A DNA stretch of 64,000 nucleotides, taken from positions 868,001 through 932,000 of the forward strand of contig CBDESM010000003.1 in the NCBI GenBank assembly GCA_965242485.1. The letters are read 5' to 3'. Origin of the DNA: CBDESM01 sp965242485 (GTDB lineage: Bacteria > Chloroflexota > Dehalococcoidia > Bin125). The position numbers were made by a program, and so were the translations under genes. The notes under the pieces are model-generated. The model was not told the origin of the DNA and ran no database searches. It saw only the letters and a list, made by a program, of their open reading frames with translations. Below, piece after piece: positions 27,551 through 37,237 of the stretch (within the stretch, counting starts at the first letter, position 1; each line of letters starts with the position of its first letter).

Positions 27551-28330
27551 ATGGACTTGGGACTCGCAGGCAAGACGGCGATCGTGACCGGCGGCAGCGA
27601 GGGGATCGGGCGCGCCACCGCCGTGCTGCTCGCCCAAGAGGGCGCAAACGTCGCCATCGGCGCGCGGCGCCAGGAGCCGCTCGACGAAGCCGCCCGCCTC
27701 GTCCGCGAAGCCGGCGGGCGCTGCCTCGCGCTCTCAACCGACGTCACCTCCGACGAGGACTGCCAGGCGCTCGTCACCGCGGCCGTCCAAGAATTCGGCG
27801 GCATCGACATCCTGATCAACAACGCCGGCCAATCCGCCGCCGGCGCGATGGAAGCGACCGATCTCGACACCTGGCGCTACGACATGGACCTCAAGCTCTA
27901 CGCCGCCATCCGCATGTCCCAGCTCTGCGCCCCCGCGATGCGCGAACGCGGCGGCGGCCGCATCGTCAACCTGCTCAACATCGGCTGCAAGACACCGGGC
28001 GCCGGCAGCCTCCCCACCAGCGCCAGCCGCGCCGCCGGCCTCGCCCTGATGAAGGCGATGAGCAAGGAGCTCGCCGCCGACCAAATCCTCGTCAACGCCG
28101 CCTGCATCGGCTCCGTAGACAGCGCCCAATGGCACGGCTTCCACGAACAGCGCATGCCCGACGCCACCTACGACGAGTTCCTCGCCTCAGTAGGCGAAAG
28201 CATCCCCGTCAAACGCATCGGCACCAGCGAAGAAGCCGCCAACATGATCGTCTTCCTAGCCAGCCAACCAGCCAGCTTCATCACCGGCTGCGCCATCAAC
28301 ATAGACGGCGGCGCCTCCCCCGCGTGGTAA
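27551..28330 (+). CDS. SDR-family protein with replaced catalytic triad
   Basis: 259-residue Rossmann-fold protein of the classical short-chain dehydrogenase type. The NAD(P)-binding glycine motif TGGSEGIGRA (residues 13-22) and NNAG (90-93) are intact. The catalytic residues are not. The YxxxK pair reads T156-S-A-S-R160, and the active-site Ser position (13 residues before the Tyr position) is Asn143 (NLLNIGCKTP). Binding of a dinucleotide seems likely but ordinary oxidoreduction does not. The ATG has GGAGAAGGGG upstream, and TATCCT about 30 bases before the ATG could be a -10. The 3' end uses more A-ending codons than the 5' part. Confidence 0.85.
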   Translation: MDLGLAGKTAIVTGGSEGIGRATAVLLAQEGANVAIGARRQEPLDEAARLVREAGGRCLALSTDVTSDEDCQALVTAAVQEFGGIDILINNAGQSAAGAMEATDLDTWRYDMDLKLYAAIRMSQLCAPAMRERGGGRIVNLLNIGCKTPGAGSLPTSASRAAGLALMKAMSKELAADQILVNAACIGSVDSAQWHGFHEQRMPDATYDEFLASVGESIPVKRIGTSEEAANMIVFLASQPASFITGCAINIDGGASPAW

Positions 28331-28367
28331 CACCAGTCGGTTTCATCGAAACGAACAGGAGATTTCC

Positions 28368-29618
28368 ATGACACAAAGGCCTCGCCCAGAACCGAACGCC
28401 GTATTGAACGGCAATGTCATCAAGGTGAACCAGCTCGCCAGTGTTCAAGATACCCGTATCGCCTGTCACCTCATCGCAACCGCGGAAGCCCGGTTGATCA
28501 GAAGCATCACGCTTGATCTGTCGTCATGCGAGCACATCACCGCCAGTGGAATGATTCCACTCTTGGCTTATGTTGATGCCAGACGCGCGATTCAACGAAC
28601 TTTGTTCTATGTTAATTTGCCGTCCAGCGCGGAACACCGGTCATATATCGAAGCGAATTGGGCTGGATATATCCAAGAGGCCGATTACCAGCCCCCAGCC
28701 TATGATGGAGGGCAGGTTGAGGCGAGGCGATACAAATCTGATGAGGAGATGCATGGGATATTCGAGGATCTTTTGTACATGGTCCTGAGTTGGTTATCCG
28801 TAGATCGTCAAGTGATCGCGGCGTTTGAATGGTCACTATATGAAGTGATGGAGAATGTGATGAATCATTCGAATTCGCCATCAGGAGGGTTCGTTCAGGC
28901 TTCGGTGGATCAAGGAGAAAATTGCGTTGAGTTTATAGTCGCAGACGCGGGAATCGGGGTTGTCGAAAGTATCGGCATTGAAGATCCTGAAGAAGCGCTG
29001 AAGCGCGCAATCTCGGAGGGCGTGACGAGGAACAAGCAGACAAACATGGGCAACGGCCTCTTCGGGGCATTTCGCGCCTCAGTGCTGTCGCAAGGAGGCA
29101 AATTCGAGATGCACTCTGGTTATGGTTTCTTGACCAGCGGTTACGGCGAAGCGGAACCGGCAACGGGACGCGCCACTCCTTCATACCCCGGAACTGCTGT
29201 CCGTTGCCTGATTGGGATGGCTCAACCCGATCTGCTTGAGATTGCGCTCCGCTTTGGTGGCAAACCCCACCAACCCGTGTATGATGTGGTGGAACGCCGA
29301 TACGAGTCCGAAGAGGGGGGCGTCGTGATCATCGTCAAAGAGGATGCCAGCAAAGACATCGGATCGCGTCAAGGTGGGCAACGCGTGCGTCAACGCGTGG
29401 AGAACCTCCTGAGAGACCAGCCAGCGGTTGAGATTGACTTTGATGGCGTCGGGGTCATCTCAAGCAGCTTCGCCGACGAGGTTTTCGGACGATTGTTCGT
29501 CGATCTGGGCCCCCTTGATTTCAACGATCGAGTTGAGATCGTGAACGCAAGTTCTACGATCAAGGGATTGATTAATCGGGCAATCGTCCAGCGCACACGG
29601 GTGGACGACGAGGAATAA
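28368..29618 (+). CDS. STAS / histidine-kinase-type ATPase / STAS-like (DUF4325) regulator
   Basis: 416-residue soluble protein with three apparent parts. Residues 15-95 form a STAS-like domain (SITLDLSSCEHITASG). Residues 125-290 form a GHKL/HATPase domain with N-box EVMENVMNHS (159-168), G1 box DAGIG (193-197) and a GNG loop (about 228-230). Residues 305-416 form a STAS-like domain of the DUF4325 type (VEIDFDGVGVISSSFADEVFGRL). No histidine phosphoacceptor or membrane segment is visible, so it resembles anti-sigma/anti-anti-sigma style partner switching more than a sensor kinase. The DNA is clearly lower in GC than its surroundings, suggesting recent transfer. The ATG has AGGAG at good spacing. 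Confidence 0.82.
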   Translation: MTQRPRPEPNAVLNGNVIKVNQLASVQDTRIACHLIATAEARLIRSITLDLSSCEHITASGMIPLLAYVDARRAIQRTLFYVNLPSSAEHRSYIEANWAGYIQEADYQPPAYDGGQVEARRYKSDEEMHGIFEDLLYMVLSWLSVDRQVIAAFEWSLYEVMENVMNHSNSPSGGFVQASVDQGENCVEFIVADAGIGVVESIGIEDPEEALKRAISEGVTRNKQTNMGNGLFGAFRASVLSQGGKFEMHSGYGFLTSGYGEAEPATGRATPSYPGTAVRCLIGMAQPDLLEIALRFGGKPHQPVYDVVERRYESEEGGVVIIVKEDASKDIGSRQGGQRVRQRVENLLRDQPAVEIDFDGVGVISSSFADEVFGRLFVDLGPLDFNDRVEIVNASSTIKGLINRAIVQRTRVDDEE

Positions 29619-29627
29619 GTAAAAAAT

Positions 29628-30518
29628 TCAGCGCGACAACCGTAGCGCCCACCAGCCTTCTTCCGATTCTTGATGGCGAATGGTGGTACCTGCGCTTTCT
29701 AGCGCCACCCGGGTTTCATCTCTTCGTCTCGCGATGAAACCCGAGGCGATCAGGTTCCCATCCGTCGCTCGCGCCAAATTTTCCGCTAGATGCTGAAGCA
29801 GATCGGCTGTGAGATTGGCTAGAACTAGGTCATAGCCCCTGTCTGCCGGCACTGAGCCCTCTTCCACCGTCACGCGGTTGGCTACGCCGTTCCGCCGCAC
29901 GGTCTCCCGTGCTGCCTCCACTGCTAGGGGGTCAATGTCTACGGCGTGGACTTTGGCTGCGCCCAACTTGGCGGCGGCTACGGCTAGGATGCCGTTACCG
30001 GTGCCTACGTCTAGGACTGTTTTGTTGGCGACGTCGGTTTGGGAGAGGAGTTTCAGGGCTAGTCTCGTGCTTTGGTGCTGGCCGGTGCCGAAGGCTAGGC
30101 CGGGGGCTAGGTCTATGACGATTTCGTTGCTGCGCGGGGTGTATTGCTTGTGCGGGGGGCGGATGATGATGGGGCGCTTGGCGGGGATTCTGACGATGTC
30201 GAAGTGGTCGTGCCAGGCGGTGCGCCAGTCGCGGTCTTTTATTGATTCGCGTTCTATCTGCGGCGGGGCTGAAGGGTGCCAGGCGGTTTCTAGGGCGTGG
30301 CGGAGGGCGGTTTCGGATTTGGCGGCGCGGTCGGCGGAGATATAGGCGGCTACTTGGGCGGCTTCGAGGCGAGGGGGCGGGGCGCCGAAGGCTTCTTCAT
30401 GGGGTTCGCCGATTTCCCATTCGACTGCGGAGTTGATGATGCCGGCGGCGGCGAATGCGTCGGTGGCGCGCTCAACGTCGGCGGCCTCAACGCGGATGTG
30501 GATGCGGACCAGGGCCAT
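29628..30518 (-). CDS. prmA: Ribosomal protein L11 methyltransferase
   Basis: SAM-dependent methyltransferase that trimethylates ribosomal protein L11. The C-terminal catalytic domain shows PGLAFGTGQHQSTRL (PrmA signature), the SAM motif VLDVGTGNGILAVAAAKLGA and the substrate motif LVLANLTADLL. The N-terminal L11-recognition domain is present. The ATG at 30518 lies 16 bases after the dnaJ stop. A longer frame to 30869 only reads antisense-like sequence in dnaJ. Codon use is odd: CTA, GTA and AAA are common here, unlike most of the window. Directly after the stop the minus strand reads into a T-rich stretch (about 29619-29627), which may help termination. Confidence 0.93.
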   Translation of the reverse strand: MALVRIHIRVEAADVERATDAFAAAGIINSAVEWEIGEPHEEAFGAPPPRLEAAQVAAYISADRAAKSETALRHALETAWHPSAPPQIERESIKDRDWRTAWHDHFDIVRIPAKRPIIIRPPHKQYTPRSNEIVIDLAPGLAFGTGQHQSTRLALKLLSQTDVANKTVLDVGTGNGILAVAAAKLGAAKVHAVDIDPLAVEAARETVRRNGVANRVTVEEGSVPADRGYDLVLANLTADLLQHLAENLARATDGNLIASGFIARRRDETRVALESAGTTIRHQESEEGWWALRLSR

Positions 30519-30534
30519 GTCGGCGCGATGCGGG

Positions 30535-31629
30535 TCAGCGGGAGAAGGCGCCGCGGACCTTGGAGAAAACGCCGTTTTCGCCGGCGGGGGTGGCGAACGC
30601 TTCGGCGAGCTGCTCGAAGATCTCGCGCTGCTCCTCGGTGAGCTGCTTGGGCACGTCGACGTTGACGCGGATGCGGAGGTCGCCGCGGCCGTGGCCGCGG
30701 AGATGGGCGACGCCGCGCCCGCGGAAGCGGATTTCGTCGCCGTGCTGGGTGCCGGCGGGGACGGCGAGTTCCTCGTCGGAGCCGTCGATGACGGGGATTT
30801 CGAGCTGCGCGCCGAGCGCGGCTTGGGCGACGTTGACGGAGAGCGGCAGCACGAGGTCGTCGCCGTCACGCAGGAAGCGCTCGTGCTCGCGCACGCGGAG
30901 GTCGACGTAGAGGTTGCCGGCGGGGCCGCCGCGGGTGCCTGCGTCGCCCTCGCCGCTGAGCCGCATCTGGGCGCCGTCGTCGACGCCGGCCGGGACCTTG
31001 ATCTTGAGCTTGCGGTTGCGCTGCTCGCGGCCGATGCCGCCGCAAGCCTGGCAGGGGTGCTCGATCACCGTCCCCTCCCCCTCGCAGGCCTCGCAGGGCG
31101 CGACGTTGACGAAGCGGCCGAAAACATTGCGCTGGACGCGGCGGACCTCGCCGGAACCCTCGCAGACGCTGCATTGCGCGCGCTGCGCTCCGGGCTCCGA
31201 GCCGCTGCCGGCGCAGACCGCGCAGTGTTCGAGGCGCGAGACCTTGATCTCCTTCTCCGCCCCGAAGACCGCGTCGGTGAAGTCGAGCCGGAGGTCGAGC
31301 CGGAGGTCGCCGCCGCGGACGGGCCCGGCCGCGCGCCTGCCGCCGAAGAAGGCGTCGAAGATGTCGCCGAAGCCGCCGAAATCAAAGCCCTCGAAGCCCT
31401 GCCCGCCGCCGAAATCGGCGCTCGAGCCGAAGCGGTCGTACTTGCCGCGCTTCTCCGGATCGGAGAGCACTTCGTAGGCCGCGGCGATCTTCTTGAAGCG
31501 CTCCTCCGCCTCCGGTTCGGGATTGCGGTCGGGGTGGTGCTCCATCGCCAGCTTGCGGAAGGCGCGGCGGATCTCGTCCTGCGAGGCGGAGCGTTCGACG
31601 CCGAGGATGCCGTAGAAATCGTCAGCCAT
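30535..31629 (-). CDS. dnaJ: Chaperone protein DnaJ
   Basis: Hsp40 co-chaperone that stimulates DnaK ATPase and delivers substrates. The J domain (residues 1-70) has HPD at 32-34. The Gly/Phe region follows, then four CxxCxGxG-type zinc repeats (CAVCAGSG, CSVCEGSG, CEACEGEG, CQACGGIG), which make it a full type I DnaJ. The C-terminal substrate-binding domain follows. 364 residues is normal. It sits between dnaK and prmA in the CIRCE-controlled operon. Confidence 0.97.
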   Translation of the reverse strand: MADDFYGILGVERSASQDEIRRAFRKLAMEHHPDRNPEPEAEERFKKIAAAYEVLSDPEKRGKYDRFGSSADFGGGQGFEGFDFGGFGDIFDAFFGGRRAAGPVRGGDLRLDLRLDFTDAVFGAEKEIKVSRLEHCAVCAGSGSEPGAQRAQCSVCEGSGEVRRVQRNVFGRFVNVAPCEACEGEGTVIEHPCQACGGIGREQRNRKLKIKVPAGVDDGAQMRLSGEGDAGTRGGPAGNLYVDLRVREHERFLRDGDDLVLPLSVNVAQAALGAQLEIPVIDGSDEELAVPAGTQHGDEIRFRGRGVAHLRGHGRGDLRIRVNVDVPKQLTEEQREIFEQLAEAFATPAGENGVFSKVRGAFSR

Positions 31630-31664
31630 GTGCGTCAGCCATGCGTGCCCGTCCGCCCGCGCGC

Positions 31665-33559
<1,895 letters not shown>

Positions 33560-33572
<13 letters not shown>

Positions 33573-34162
33573 GCGGTGTCCTCTTCCTGCTCATCTGCCG
33601 CGTCTTCGGCTGCGGTCGGTTCGGGGGCTGATTCGGCGTCCGCTTCGGGTCCGCCTTGGCCGAGCATGACCTGGCTGGCGCGGAACACGCGGCCGCCGCT
33701 GAGGTAGCCGCGGCGCAGCTCGGCGACGATCTCGTCCTTGGGGCCCGGCGCGTAGCCGAGCGCTTCGTGGTAGTTGGGGTCGAACGGGACGCCCGCGGCG
33801 GCGATCGGGCTGACGCCGTGCCGCTCGAGCGAGGCCAGCAGCTTCTGCTGGATCAGCACCACGCCCTCGCGCCACGACTCCGTCGGCTGCTCGGCTCCCG
33901 CCTCGTCGGCCAAGGCGCGCTCGAAATCGTCGGCGAGGTTGATCATGTCGGTGAAAATCGCGCTGGTGGCGGCGTCGACGCGGCGCTGCACGTCCTCATG
34001 GCTGCGGCGCTTGAGGTTGTCGTAGTCGGCCAGGGCGCGCAGGTACTTGGCGTTGAGTTCCGCGAGCGCGCCGTCGCCGCCCGCATCATCCGGCGGGGGC
34101 GCATCTTCCGCCGGCTCCCGCACCGCGTCTTCCGCGACGCCGGGCGCTTCGTCGCCGCTCAT
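33560..34162 (-). CDS. grpE: Nucleotide exchange factor GrpE
   Basis: 200-residue nucleotide exchange factor for DnaK. An acidic disordered N-terminus is followed by the long dimerising helix (LNAKYLRALADYDNLKRRSHEDVQRR) and the beta domain (GVPFDPNYHEALGYAPGPKDEIVAELRRGYLSGGRVFRASQVML), which are typical. The C-terminal Glu/Ala tail is unusually long. The start overlaps the hrcA stop by 4 bases and the end overlaps dnaK by 13. Confidence 0.96.
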
Positions 34163-35184
34163 TCGATGCCTCCGTAGACGGTGTGCAGCAGCTCCTCGAG
34201 CAGCGAGCTGTAGAAGCGCGCGGCGGCGATGGAGCGGGTGTAGTTCATCCGCGTCGGGCCCACGACCGCGACGTAGCCCGGCGCGCCGGGAGCGCCGCCG
34301 TAGGGCGCGACGACGAGCGAGCAATCGCTCAGCCGGTCCGGGGAGTAATCGTCGCCGATCAGCACGCGCAGCGCGCCGTCTTCGAGCACGCCGACGGGCA
34401 CCAGATCGGCGGCGGCGCGGTGCTCGACCAGCTCGACGAATTCGAGCGAGCGCTCGCCGGCGTCCTGGAATTCGGGCTGCGAGAGCATCCCGCCGAGCCC
34501 GGCGATGCTGGCGTTGCCGGCCCGTTCGGCGTCGTGTTCGAGCGCGCGCACGAGCGCCTCGACGACCAGCTGCTCATCCGGATCGTCCGCGTCCGCGCCG
34601 CGCAGATCGTCCGCGTCGCCGCCGCCGAATTCATCCGTGATCCGGCGCGCCATCTGGTCGAGCTGATCGGCCTCCCAAGGCCGGCGCAGGGGCATCAGCT
34701 GGCGGATCACGCGGGCCTCTTGGACGACGATGATCATCAGGGCGAGCAGATCGTTGAGGCTGATCAGTTCCAGCTCGCGCAGGCGCAGGCGGCGGGTGCT
34801 GGGCGGGGCGACGATGGCGAGCAGGCCGAGCGATTGCGCGAGCACGGTCGCGGCCAGCTCGGCCCACTCGTCGACCGCGGGCGCGGCTTGGAAGAACTGG
34901 TGGCGCACGGTCGCCTGCTCGGCCGAGGGCAGCTCGGCCGGGCCCATCAGGGCTTCGACGAAATGGCGGTAGCCGAGGTTGGAAGGGACGCGCCCGGCCG
35001 AAGTGTGCGGGTGGGTCAGGTAGCCCTCCGCCTCGAGCGCCTGCATCTCATGCCGTATCGTGGCGGATGAGGCCGACAGGTCGTATTTTTCAACGACATG
35101 CCGGGAGGCGACGGGGGTCGCCGACTCGATGTAGTCCTGGATCACGAGCTGCAAGATGCCCGCCCGCCGATCGGACAGTGCCAT
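34159..35184 (-). CDS. hrcA: Heat-inducible transcription repressor HrcA
   Basis: Winged-helix repressor that binds CIRCE operators and is kept active by GroE. The N-terminal DNA-binding domain is clear (LQLVIQDYIESATPVASRHVVEKY, then SSATIRHEMQALEAEGYLTHPHTSAGRVP). The GAF-like dimerisation domain and the C-terminal VAVVGPTRMNYTRSIAAARF motif follow. 341 residues with the start at 35184. The CIRCE element lies 37 bases upstream of the ATG, so the operon is expected to repress itself. Confidence 0.96.
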   Translation of the reverse strand: MALSDRRAGILQLVIQDYIESATPVASRHVVEKYDLSASSATIRHEMQALEAEGYLTHPHTSAGRVPSNLGYRHFVEALMGPAELPSAEQATVRHQFFQAAPAVDEWAELAATVLAQSLGLLAIVAPPSTRRLRLRELELISLNDLLALMIIVVQEARVIRQLMPLRRPWEADQLDQMARRITDEFGGGDADDLRGADADDPDEQLVVEALVRALEHDAERAGNASIAGLGGMLSQPEFQDAGERSLEFVELVEHRAAADLVPVGVLEDGALRVLIGDDYSPDRLSDCSLVVAPYGGAPGAPGYVAVVGPTRMNYTRSIAAARFYSSLLEELLHTVYGGIE

Positions 35185-35220
35185 CGCCGCATCCCTCAAT
35201 CCACGGCCCGCGCAGGCGCG

Positions 35221-35247
35221 TTGGCACTCTCGCCCTGAGAGTGCCAG
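35221..35247 (-). promoter_or_regulatory. CIRCE operator (HrcA binding site)
   Basis: TTGGCACTC (35221-35229), 9-base spacer, GAGTGCCAG (35239-35247). This matches the CIRCE pattern TTAGCACTC-N9-GAGTGCTAA in spacing and in the core GCACTC/GAGTGC, with an 8/9 self-match between arms. It lies just downstream of the predicted -10 of the hrcA promoter, where bound HrcA would block transcription. Confidence 0.92.
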
Positions 35248-35254
35248 CCCCCGA

Positions 35255-35283
35255 ATCCTATCAGGGTCGCCGAGAGCGGGCAA
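35255..35283 (-). promoter_or_regulatory. Predicted promoter of hrcA-grpE-dnaK-dnaJ-prmA
   Basis: Reading the minus strand: TTGCCC (35278-35283), a 17-base spacer, and TAGGAT (35255-35260) preceded by TGA, giving an extended -10 form. The start point would fall at or just before CIRCE, consistent with HrcA repression. Confidence 0.55.
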
Positions 35284-35304
35284 CGCTGCCGGGGCGGTGC
35301 CGCG

Positions 35305-36519
35305 ATGGTGATGCCGGCCGAAGATTCGGGCCCGCGACGGGTCGTGATCACGGGCATCGGCGCGGTCACGCCGGCCGGCCCGACCGCGCCCGACTACTGG
35401 GCCGCGCTGCTCGAGGGCCGCGTCTGCACCTCGCCGCTCGGCGCGTTCGATCCCGGCCGTCCCGCCGCCGCGGGGCAGATCCCGGACTACTCCCCGCCGG
35501 CCGGCGTGCCCGAACGGCTGCTGCAGCGCTTGGACCGCTCCTCGGTGATGGCGCTGGACGCGGCGATCCAAGCGGTCGGCGATGCCCGGATCGCCTTCAA
35601 CGAGGAGAATGCGTTCGCCGTCGGCGCGGTGATCGGGACCGCGCACGCGGGCGGCGAGGGCTGGGCCGCGCTTTCAGCGGGGCTGGCTTCGACGACGGTG
35701 GGGTTGAGCATCGCCGGGCCCTCGTTCGCGGTGCAGGCCGGGGCGGCGTCGGGCTTGGCCGCGATCTGCACCGCGGCGGGCATGATCCGCGCCGGCGTCG
35801 TGCATGCGGCCTTGGCGGGCGGATCCGATGCGCTGACCGAAGCCGCCTGGCGCGCGCACGAGGTGGTCGGGCTGCTGGATCCGGGCAACGATCCGGCCGC
35901 GCAGCGCCCGTTCGACGCGCGCCGCCGCGGCATGGTGCTGGGCGAGGGCGCGGCCGTGCTGATGCTGGAAGACCGGCAGCTGGCGACGCAGCGCGGCGCG
36001 CGCATCTACGCCGAGATCGCCGGCGAGGCCCAGACCTCCGGTCCGCCCGGCGACGGCCAGCCGCCCACCGACGTCGACATCGCGCGCCGGGCGATCGGCA
36101 ACGCGCTGCGCGGCGCCGGCATCTCGCCGCAGGCCGTCGACGCGGTCTTCACCGGCGGCGCCGGGCTGCCGCATGGCGACGAGCGGGAGACGGACATCCT
36201 CGAGCGCTCGTTCGGCGTGCACATCCGCGACATGTACATCACCGCGGCATCGGGGGCGACGGGCCATGCGATGGGCGCATCGGGCGCGCTGAGCGCGCTG
36301 GCCGCCGCCATCTCGATCGTCGAGGGAACCGTGCCCCCGCACGCGACCTTCGCCGAGCCGGATCCGGCCTGCGCGCTCGACATCGCCGCCCGCGCGCGGG
36401 AAGATCGGATCGCCGCCGTGATCGCCTCGGCCTATGGTTCGCACGGCGAGAACGCGGCGATCGTGCTCGCGCCGCACCGCGCGGCCGCGGGCGACGAACT
36501 GCAAGTGCTGGCGAACTGA
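35305..36519 (+). CDS. Beta-ketoacyl-ACP synthase-like protein lacking catalytic residues
   Basis: 404-residue thiolase-fold protein resembling FabF. The framework motifs are present (VVITGIGAVTPAG at the N-terminus, PFDARRRGMVLGEGAAVLMLE, GATGHAMGASGALSAL). The catalytic Cys is replaced by Ala147 (VQAGAASG), the first active-site His by Gly284 (FTGGAGLPHGD), and the conserved Lys by Ser316. Only the second His (H321) remains. It is therefore not a condensing enzyme; it resembles chain-length-factor-like partners in having no nucleophile, although those usually have Gln there. No acyl carrier or active ketosynthase gene is adjacent. It is divergent from hrcA, with a second in-frame ATG at 35311. 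Confidence 0.82.
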   Translation: MVMPAEDSGPRRVVITGIGAVTPAGPTAPDYWAALLEGRVCTSPLGAFDPGRPAAAGQIPDYSPPAGVPERLLQRLDRSSVMALDAAIQAVGDARIAFNEENAFAVGAVIGTAHAGGEGWAALSAGLASTTVGLSIAGPSFAVQAGAASGLAAICTAAGMIRAGVVHAALAGGSDALTEAAWRAHEVVGLLDPGNDPAAQRPFDARRRGMVLGEGAAVLMLEDRQLATQRGARIYAEIAGEAQTSGPPGDGQPPTDVDIARRAIGNALRGAGISPQAVDAVFTGGAGLPHGDERETDILERSFGVHIRDMYITAASGATGHAMGASGALSALAAAISIVEGTVPPHATFAEPDPACALDIAARAREDRIAAVIASAYGSHGENAAIVLAPHRAAAGDELQVLAN

Positions 36520-36556
36520 CGGTCGCGGGCCGAGCCGAGCGGGAGGACGGAAACCG

Positions 36557-37222
36557 ATGAACATCGCTTGGTACGGGCATGCCGCCTTCAGGCTGCGCTC
36601 GCGCGAGGCCGTCGTCTTCACCGACCCCTGCCCGCCCGCGACCGGATTCAAAATGAACCGCCCCGGCGCCGACATCGTGACCATCTCGAGCGCCGATCCG
36701 AACCATTCCTTCCGCGAGGGCGTCGAGGTCGAGGCGGGCGGACTCGAGCGCCCGCTCGACGCGCCGGGCGAGTACGAGATCAAGCGCGTGCTGGTCACGG
36801 GAGTGCCCACGCCGGGGCCGGAGGGCGGCGACGGCAAGCGGACGCGCAACGTCGCCTTCGTGATCACGATCGACGACGTGATCATCGCCCATCTCGGCGA
36901 CCTCCGCGAGATGCCCGAGCGGGCGGCGCTGGAGGAACTGCAGCGCGCCGACGTCTGCCTGCTCCCGATCGGCGGCGGCGGGCACCTCTCGCCCGGCGCG
37001 GCGGCGGCCGTGGCCAACGCGATCGCGGCCCCGATCGTGGTGCCGATGATCTACCAGCCCGACGGCGATGAAGCGCCCGCCACGGGGCTGGAACCGCTCG
37101 CCCCGTTCCTGTCCGAGATGGGCTTGAGCATCGAACCGCCGACCGACAACAACGTCAACGTGACCGCCGGCGGCATCCCGCCTTCAACCACCGTCGTGCC
37201 GCTGCTCGCCCGCGGCGCCTGA
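36557..37222 (+). CDS. Metallo-beta-lactamase-fold protein (UlaG-like), degenerate metal site
   Basis: 221-residue protein similar to COG2220-type hydrolases: MNIAWYGHAAFRLRS at the start, then DAPGEYEIKRVLVTGVPTP, VIIAHLGDLREM and VCLLPIGGGGHLSP. The metal-binding HxHxDH motif, expected after the VTIS strand, reads S45-A-D47-P-N49-H50, so most ligands are missing. The later GD of LGDL and the His of GGHLS remain. This variant may bind a ligand rather than hydrolyse one. A strong GGAGG precedes the ATG. The S15/CocE-type hydrolase gene begins 15 bases downstream. Confidence 0.8.
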   Translation: MNIAWYGHAAFRLRSREAVVFTDPCPPATGFKMNRPGADIVTISSADPNHSFREGVEVEAGGLERPLDAPGEYEIKRVLVTGVPTPGPEGGDGKRTRNVAFVITIDDVIIAHLGDLREMPERAALEELQRADVCLLPIGGGGHLSPGAAAAVANAIAAPIVVPMIYQPDGDEAPATGLEPLAPFLSEMGLSIEPPTDNNVNVTAGGIPPSTTVVPLLARGA

Positions 37223-37237
37223 GACTTGGAAGAACCG

